Positions 57,990 to 64,000 of a stretch of DNA of 64,000 bases are shown here, one piece after another (within the stretch, counting starts at the first letter, position 1; every line of letters begins with the position of its first letter). The stretch comes from Trileptium ribeirensis (Eukaryota; Nematoda; Enoplea; Enoplida; Thoracostomopsidae). Location of the stretch: positions 62,001 through 126,000 of the forward strand of contig JASANE010004971.1 in the NCBI GenBank assembly GCA_030248225.1, given 5' to 3'. Both the position numbers and the translations under genes were made by a program. The notes under the pieces were generated by a model that saw only the letters and a program-made list of their open reading frames with translations, was not told where the DNA came from and ran no database searches.

Positions 57990-59894
57990 TTATTTTACTA
58001 AGGTATCTTCTTCTTCTGAGGTTTCGCATGTGATTTCGAATGATTGTTCTTCTGAAGTTTCGCCTACAGTTACGAATACTTGTTCTTCTCCACTAATTGT
58101 TTTTACGTTTTCGGTCACTAGGGTCTTTTGTTGTTGTTGTTGTTTTCTTTTTTACATGATTTTCCGTTCGGTTCTTTCTTTGGTTGACCTGTTCTATGGC
58201 TTTGTGAGTATTTCCTTTCTAGAGGATTTTTCCAGTCTTCTTCACCATTGCCGTTGTCGTAGGTTCTTCCGGTTGTATGCCTTTTGTCTGCCACTAGTGA
58301 GTAGTTCTTTCGCTCTTTGGTTTCTTCTTGACTTTCGATATCAGACCACTGGCTGGCCTCTCTTTAAGTTGGTTGTACTTGTATTTCCGTTTCGAATGTT
58401 AATAATGTTTCGGAATTGGATTCTTCTTGATCCACTGCAGCTACTCGATGCTGCTTAGTTCTTTGGTATTCTTTTCATTGTTCTTGTTTGATCTTCTGAA
58501 TTCTTCTCGTCTTTAATATTGCTTTTATCGCGCGTTCTATACTTCTGCACAACTCAATTCGCTTCGTATCTGCTTGCCGAACTGATCACATTTCATTTAC
58601 TCACCAATTGCGGGGTAGCAGTTTACCGTTCATAGATATTCAGAATTCCGGATAGTCAACTACCAATTCGAAGACTGTTAGGAAGTCGCATCCGTATATC
58701 GCGATCTTTGAGAAATTTCGGTTCACAATGAATCATATCGTCCGCACCTTCGTTTCCAAGTGGACCGATTCGAAAAAATACCCCATCGCTCTTTGTGTTA
58801 AATCTCCGTTGAACGCCACTGGACATAACGCAATTTCTTTGAGCGGGATGTATTGCGGCGGTAAACTTAACCCACGCCCATCAACAATTCCATTTTGCTA
58901 TTTCGGTTGAAAATCTGTTACTGAACGTTTTTTGGTTAACCGTAATCCAGTGCAATGTTCGCGCACACCCAACCCTGCAATAGTAATCCGGCAAATTTGT
59001 GTTCGCGAAATATTAACAAAACTTACCGATTTTTTTACGAACGAAAATCTACCGGATATATTTTCACAGGCTTTGTTCGGGGACACTGCAAAGCTAAACC
59101 AAGGGACCGATTAATTTGTGACGGGACTATTACTTTAAATTTGTGAGCGAACAGCGACAAATACATATCAAAAGCTGATAGACATTAGATAACAATTTTC
59201 AATGTAAATTCAAAATCGACAAAATCTGTTAGAACACAAGGTGTAATTTTTGGTACTTGCTTGTGATTTTGCCAACTTTCTGTTATATAAAAACCGATAA
59301 AACTTCCGAATTTGTTTCGTAACGACGGTTTGCGATTCGCTATCGGTTATTACAAAATAGGATAGTCGATGGGCTCAAGTTAAGTTTACTCGTGCATAAC
59401 TGAAGTGATTTTCTTATTGTTCTTCGCTAATGATTGTTATTTGTGACCCAGTATCCAGTATGCGTCGGACTTTCCGATTTCCTTCCAAGTACGCATCGAT
59501 ATGGTATCTTGACAACACCGTTCGATCGTTACACTGTTCGTGTTCTTCTGCTCTATCTATTTGGTTCACTGGCCACGAATTTTTAGTTTTCTTCTGTCGA
59601 TATGTATTCGACGTTCTTTGGTTCCTTTTGAATGTTCTTGCATTGCTGTACTCCGCTTGATCTCACCGGCTGATAATTAGCTCTTGGGTGAATTTGCTCG
59701 ATTTGGCTCCACTCTGTATCGGGTTCGATTTTGTCGTTGATTCTTCTTTTGCATTCCTCTTGCGTTTTGTCCCGCGTTGTTCTGTTTTGTGGCCCAATAC
59801 TTTGGTGGCCTTTGAATCGTCAGTGTTTGTCGATTTTAGTGTTGCTGATTTGCCACCTGTACCGGCAATCATACAGCGTACTTGCATTGGGTGA
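57990..59894 (-). pseudogene. Gag C-terminus and retropepsin of a decayed LTR retroelement; no RT or integrase seen
   Basis: On the minus strand, 59,894-59,663 encodes a Lys/Ser/Thr-rich segment (ATLKSTNTDDSKATKVLGHK) of Gag-tail type. An aspartic protease site follows: RRILDTGSQITIIS, with DTGS at 59,444-59,455. Further on, QYIPLKEIALCPVAFNGD, FIVNRNFSKIAIYGCDFL (about 58,680-58,730) resembles the retropepsin C-terminal half with its hydrophobic strand and DFL. About 700 bp separate the two halves, too much for one protease, so an insertion or rearrangement is likely. Several in-frame stops are present. A Gln run and a Thr/Glu-rich tail (SGEEQVFVTVGETSEEQSFE) end with a stop at 57,990-57,992. 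The plus-strand ORFs here are shadows. Confidence 0.55.
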
Positions 59895-61590
59895 TTGTTC
59901 CACCGTTGCGGACGTCATTGCACTTGTGGTCTTTCCTATCTCGGTTGCAACGTTTGTTAGCCCATATTCGCTGTCGGTTGATTTGCACTAGATTGACCCG
60001 TCGACGTTATTGAATTTTTCTGTACCTCAGTTGTTGCTTGCCCGTACTATGTAACCCTTGAGTCATTTGGTGATCCAAATTTTCGACTGCTTCGGCCTTC
60101 GCTGTCTATGTCGCGAAGCTCTCTTCTTTTATCGCGCACAATCGATTTCGAATTTCAACTTTAAATTTTACATTGCCATGTGCGACAGACAAAATCACAC
60201 GTTATACACATGCCAATCAAATACCCTAAAGCACACTTATTCACAAATTTTAACCATATAATTTTTACAGTAGAAATACACACATTTTTTGCACGACATA
60301 TTCACACCAAAGACCTCGTACAAATTATGCAAAAGCATATGCATTGTACACATTCATTAGTACTTAAGATTTAACCATTAGAAAAAGTATATGCCTAAAT
60401 TGGCCATCAACAGCATCCCAAAAAGTGTTTCGCGGTCGTAAAAAACTTGCTCTAGCTAAGGAGGACTTTGACCAAACGCCAGACACAAAAATAAAGAAAA
60501 GTTGAAAAATACTGAAAAAGTGCACAGGTTCCCGTAGGAATTCGAACTTGCAACGTTACGAGTAAGAATTTAAAGCTCTAACCAGTCGATTACCGAAGAT
60601 CTGAAATCTTCGTAAATTGACATGGAAAAGTCAAAGAACAATATTTTTCATGTTTTCATCATTTATCAAACTGTGCATTAAAAAGAATAGCATAAACCGT
60701 TTGTTTTCGACATTTGTATTGACTGTACATTATAAACTTTGCTTTCGACTTTTGTCAGAATTGTGCGAGAAATTTGTGGTGAACTTAGGTTGAAATCCAC
60801 TTCCCACTGTTGCGAATATTGGGGTTTCAAATGCCTTACCGACACCAGGAGAATGGGTACAGTTTTTAAAGACATTATTTTAATAATTAGTTGACGTTTT
60901 GTAAAATTCACTTTTGGTGGGGGGGCATTTATATTATCATCGGGTGGGTGATATGTCATTATTCTTTCTTGATTAGGAACATTTAGTTAGGTCAAAACAA
61001 CGCAATTACACCCTTTACGCTGTTACATGGCGAACTAAAAAGCATATATAATCGGATGTTTTTAGCAACTACAAATGAAAAGAAATAATATTTCATTATA
61101 TGATTCCACAATGTCGTTGTTACAATAGGCCCAGGTTCTAGGTTATTTCATTTTTACTAGACACATGCGGTTTTGTTAAAATAAATTATTTAAGATATTT
61201 TTTATTTAAGTTATTCTAACGTTGTGACAATGCGCTTCAAACATGTAGTAGGTATCGCTGTTATTTTGAAGTGTCAAATTTATGCTGCTCTTTGCGCGGC
61301 ACGCTTCTAAAATTATTCTTAGATTTATAAGATTTAATGAAAATTCTTAAAATACCCGAAAACAATCTAAGTCTTGATGTTTTATATTTTTAGATATATA
61401 AACAGATATTGCTTTGGATCAGCGAATCAGTCGCGATCAGAGATCTCAGAGTAAGCGAAATTTATTTTCGAGTTTTAGGTATTAGTTTAATTGCCATACG
61501 GCACCTTGTTATCCAACACTGTTCTAGGTAGGCAGTAGTTAATTAAAGCTAAGACAAAACGCTGATTTTGAGTTTAACAAATTTTGAGGT
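59895..61590. other. Non-coding DNA
   Basis: No supported gene. A G9 run (about 60,919-60,927) and AT-rich text are present. Short ORFs at 60,058-60,374 and 60,678-60,959 show no motif. Confidence 0.3.
60528..60606 (-). repeat. tRNA-like sequence, degenerate
   Basis: Minus-strand reading: GGTAATCGACTGGTTAGAGC (A-box-like) and, about 28 bases on, GCAAGTTCGAATTCC (B-box-like) followed by TACGGGAACC. The acceptor and T stems do not pair well. A tRNA-derived SINE or pseudogene is more likely than a tRNA gene. Confidence 0.35.
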
Positions 61591-61593
61591 TTA

Positions 61594-61790
61594 TTGAGAG
61601 CAGATGGGCTGCTTGTAAAATGTACTATTGATAGCACAGTGGTGCTCCACATACTAGTGGGTCTTTGAGAGCACACGAAGTGCTCCACATTTTCTTGGGC
61701 TATTGAGAGCAGACGGGCTGCGCAGAAAATTCCATTTGTGAGCACACGGGTGCACCAAAAATTTGTTGCTCGAGAGCACAGGGATGACTA
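61594..61790 (+). repeat. Array of six short hairpin units, 33-39 bp apart
   Basis: Units at about 61,596, 61,629, 61,666, 61,705, 61,738 and 61,771 each start (G/T)(A/T)GAGCA or close variants. They contain an inverted repeat with a loop of a few bases: GCAGATGGGCTGC, AGCACAGTGGTGCT, AGCACACGAAGTGCT, GCAGACGGGCTGC, AGCACACGGGTGCA and a broken last one (GAGCACAGGGATGAC). Arms are either GCAG/CTGC or GCAC/GTGC. Confidence 0.7.
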
Positions 61791-61799
61791 TATTGAACT

Positions 61800-64000
61800 A
61801 AGCTTAATTCAAAGCTGAGATCCACCTTGTAACTCATGATTTGCTCCAGCATTAATATTAATTTTTTATTTGGATCCTTAGATGCTACTTGTCAATTCGA
61901 CAATTCATTATTTTGTTGCGGTGTTACCATTTATCTCAGCAATGTTAAGTTAGTTGGTTATTCTATTTGTGTAGTAATTGGAGTCTTAGGTCCCGAATGC
62001 TAACTATTACACAAGCTCATCTTTGGAAAGTTGAAAAAGTTTAATACCCGTTAGGACTCGCTTCGCTACAAAACTACACCATAAAATCTGGAAAATAACA
62101 GAACTCTTTTAGATGTCACCCTAACACAAATTTTCAATTACAAATTTTCGTAGGGGCGATTTGTGTCACGTTGAGGGACCAGATAGTTACCCATTTTGTA
62201 GCTCATTAGGATTTATACAGCTTTTATGACTGTCCTGTGACCGAACTCTATGTTAAGCTCTGGGGGTCCATTCTGGGGCTATATATGAGTCACATGGCGT
62301 GCCCAAATTTGGGTCAAATTTGAGCAGTTTTCCCGATCCAGTTAGGAGTCGTCACTGATTCCCTTGCTATCCTTGGTTCTCTGGGTCATCCTCGATTCTG
62401 CCTCCGTTTGGTGATGTATCCCGTCATAATCCTAGCCTCGCAAATTTTTTCTTCCTGATATACTTGCCTCAAATCTTAGATTTTCGCGATCTCGTTTTCT
62501 TTTCGTTTCCTCCACCTATTTTCGTTTTTCAATCGCGTGAGTGTTGAGTGTGTTACGTGTTGTTGTGGCGCGCGCTGCCTTGCCACTATATCCGTGATGC
62601 ACTAACTCTAGTATGTATGATATGTCAAAAGTTTTGGTCTCGTTTGAGCGAGAGCGAGCGCTTCAGTTATAGTGCCGATGACTTAATATATGTCTATGCA
62701 GGGAGAAAAAGAAGTGCTATGAAACTGTATCTGAACCTCAACATGAACTATATCTGTGAAATCTACCTGAAAGCCTAAAGGGCCATGCTAAGAAAACAAT
62801 AAAACTTTTGAAAACTCAGCGATCAAGTTGTTATAAAAATTTTGAGGGATTGCTCCGGCTCAATCTGAGGCCTAAATTTCTCAGGCAGGACCTAGTTTCC
62901 TTCCATGTTGCTGCGTGCGGCGCGATGTGTTTTGTCGCTAACTCGAACATTTGATCGTGCAGTCTGAAATTTTGACTGAAGCTATCCCATCTTGTAATGA
63001 TTGACTACGAAGAAAAGCTAAATTTTGATGCTTAAGCGCCGATGCATGAGCAGACGTCTATTGAAACCTGGAATAACTTAACATTGCTTTGCTCGGATAT
63101 ACGGCTACAAATGATGGCAATTAGAAGCTTTTACTAATTTGCGGCTCATCAAATACGCGATAAGATTATTGACGCTAGGTCGCGGCTGTACGATATAAAT
63201 GTTCGTTAGACATACACAAGCCTCAGACAAATTTGGATCTAGAACCCGTTGTAAATTTGCCTTAATCATCTCAGTTAATTCGAATGCATAGACGACAACA
63301 ATATGGAACAAACGTAATATTAGTTCCACACAGGAACTGGTTTGCCGGTTCATGCCACGATCCTGGCTCTCGAGCACTTTGCATACTTCCATTTCCGTTT
63401 GTTTCGGTCTTTTGAGCTACGAGGCCGTTATAAGGGTGTCATGTAACTCGATTTGTTGTCTTTTTCGATACATACGTTTGGGAGGCGCTGTGACACACAT
63501 GGTGTCATCCATTTGTTCGGATTTTGTTCCAAATGTTCCCTTGGTGCTGCTTCAGAGGCACAGTTTGTATCCTATACATTAAGCGGCACACACATCGGTC
63601 CACAGGATTCTAGGATTGACAGTAGCTAGTTGTTCCCTCCTTCATGAGTTGACCTTCCGTTCGTCCTCGGGCAAATCCACATTCGTTCCGGAATCGCTAC
63701 CGATAGAGTTGTCTGTAATTTACTCCACAAGGCAGAGTTCCGATTTCTGTGCTTACGAAGGTAGGCGAGTTATAATTTCAGGAGTCTTTCTGATTCCCCG
63801 ATGCCTAGGTAGATCCTGAAATATCTGGACATGATGGGTCCTCGTTTTACATAAGTTATTGAGCTGTGTTAAGCTTGGAGAAATTTTCCCTGAGGTTACC
63901 GCGGTTAATACTTTTTAGAATGCTAGAGGAAGTGATCGAATGCAGGTGTTGATTTTGGGTTCATTGTTAGCTATTTGTTTTAAAATTTGTAACTAGTCGA
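61800..64000. other. Non-coding DNA to the end of the window
   Basis: No recognisable gene. ORFs at 62,548-62,778, 63,105-63,392, 63,352-63,582 and 63,616-63,819 are short, lack motifs, and two overlap on opposite strands. The 61,960-62,420 part contains pyrimidine-rich text without clear splice or promoter structure. Confidence 0.3.

Noticed and set aside
58030..58458. 142-codon plus ORF rich in Phe, Leu, Cys and Ser
   Set aside because: It is the antisense of the Gln/Thr/Glu-rich tail of the minus-strand retroelement; the membrane-like look comes from that.
59430..59991. Plus-strand hydrophobic ORFs
   Set aside because: Antisense of the Gag tail and retropepsin site on the minus strand.
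1..64000. CRISPR arrays, operons, bacterial promoters or ribosome binding sites
   Set aside because: The window is eukaryotic: spliced V-ATPase gene and retrotransposons; no regularly spaced direct repeats of CRISPR type.
1..64000. Reassigned stop codons as the reason for the in-frame stops
   Set aside because: The host gene uses a normal terminal stop and has no internal stops, and different stop codons interrupt different elements; decay is simpler.

Overview
This is a repeat-rich, AT-rich piece of an animal (metazoan) nuclear genome. Only one ordinary host gene is recognised. It encodes V-type ATPase subunit D and lies on the minus strand from about 40,756 down to 18,362. Seven coding exons with GT-AG borders and consistent phases total 738 bases, or 245 codons plus a stop. 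The six introns (0.66 to 5.5 kb) are filled with repeats. The clade within animals cannot be fixed from the sequence; large introns, Gypsy, RTE-like and jockey/I-like elements suggest an invertebrate.

Layout. (1) 1-5,640: the 3' half of a Gypsy-type LTR retrotransposon. An integrase with a very long Ser/Thr/Pro-rich tail is followed by two tandem, diverged copies of an accessory gene. I read the product as a degenerate SGNH/GDSL-hydrolase-like protein. Each copy has its ATG directly after a good 3' splice site, as expected for spliced subgenomic mRNAs in the env position. (2) 5,640-18,360: non-coding repeat-derived DNA. It includes a duplicated hairpin-rich block (7.95-8.76 kb), two repeat families (A at 11.36 kb, B at 15.13 kb) and a 160-172 bp tandem repeat. 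(3) 18,362-40,800: the V-ATPase D gene. Its introns carry MITEs, a 165-bp tandem repeat, a second A copy fused to an inverted B copy, and a tandemly duplicated element with palindromic ends. (4) 41,200-43,430: fragments of an LTR-like repeat family that recurs at 57.3 kb. (5) 43,850-44,440: the 3' end of a non-LTR retrotransposon on the minus strand. (6) 44,450-50,600: a second Gypsy element. Its integrase ends in a decayed PHD-like finger and is followed by an RNase D/EXD1-like exonuclease gene and Gln-rich coiled-coil reading frames. (7) 51,660-53,090: an RTE-like reverse transcriptase. (8) 53,104-53,673: a tract almost without G, then a GC-rich block with tandem units. (9) 54.7-60 kb: an unidentified minus-strand ORF remnant, a tRNA-like sequence, and a minus-strand retroelement with a retropepsin DTGS site but no visible RT or integrase. 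(10) 60-64 kb: little of note except an array of small hairpins with arm-swapped variants near 61.6-61.8 kb.

The most interesting observation is that two unrelated Gypsy elements carry different enzyme-fold accessory genes downstream of integrase: SGNH-like in duplicate, and RNase D/EXD1-like. Several of the retroelement reading frames are broken only by single in-frame stop codons. Domain calls are pattern recognition by eye; no database search was run.
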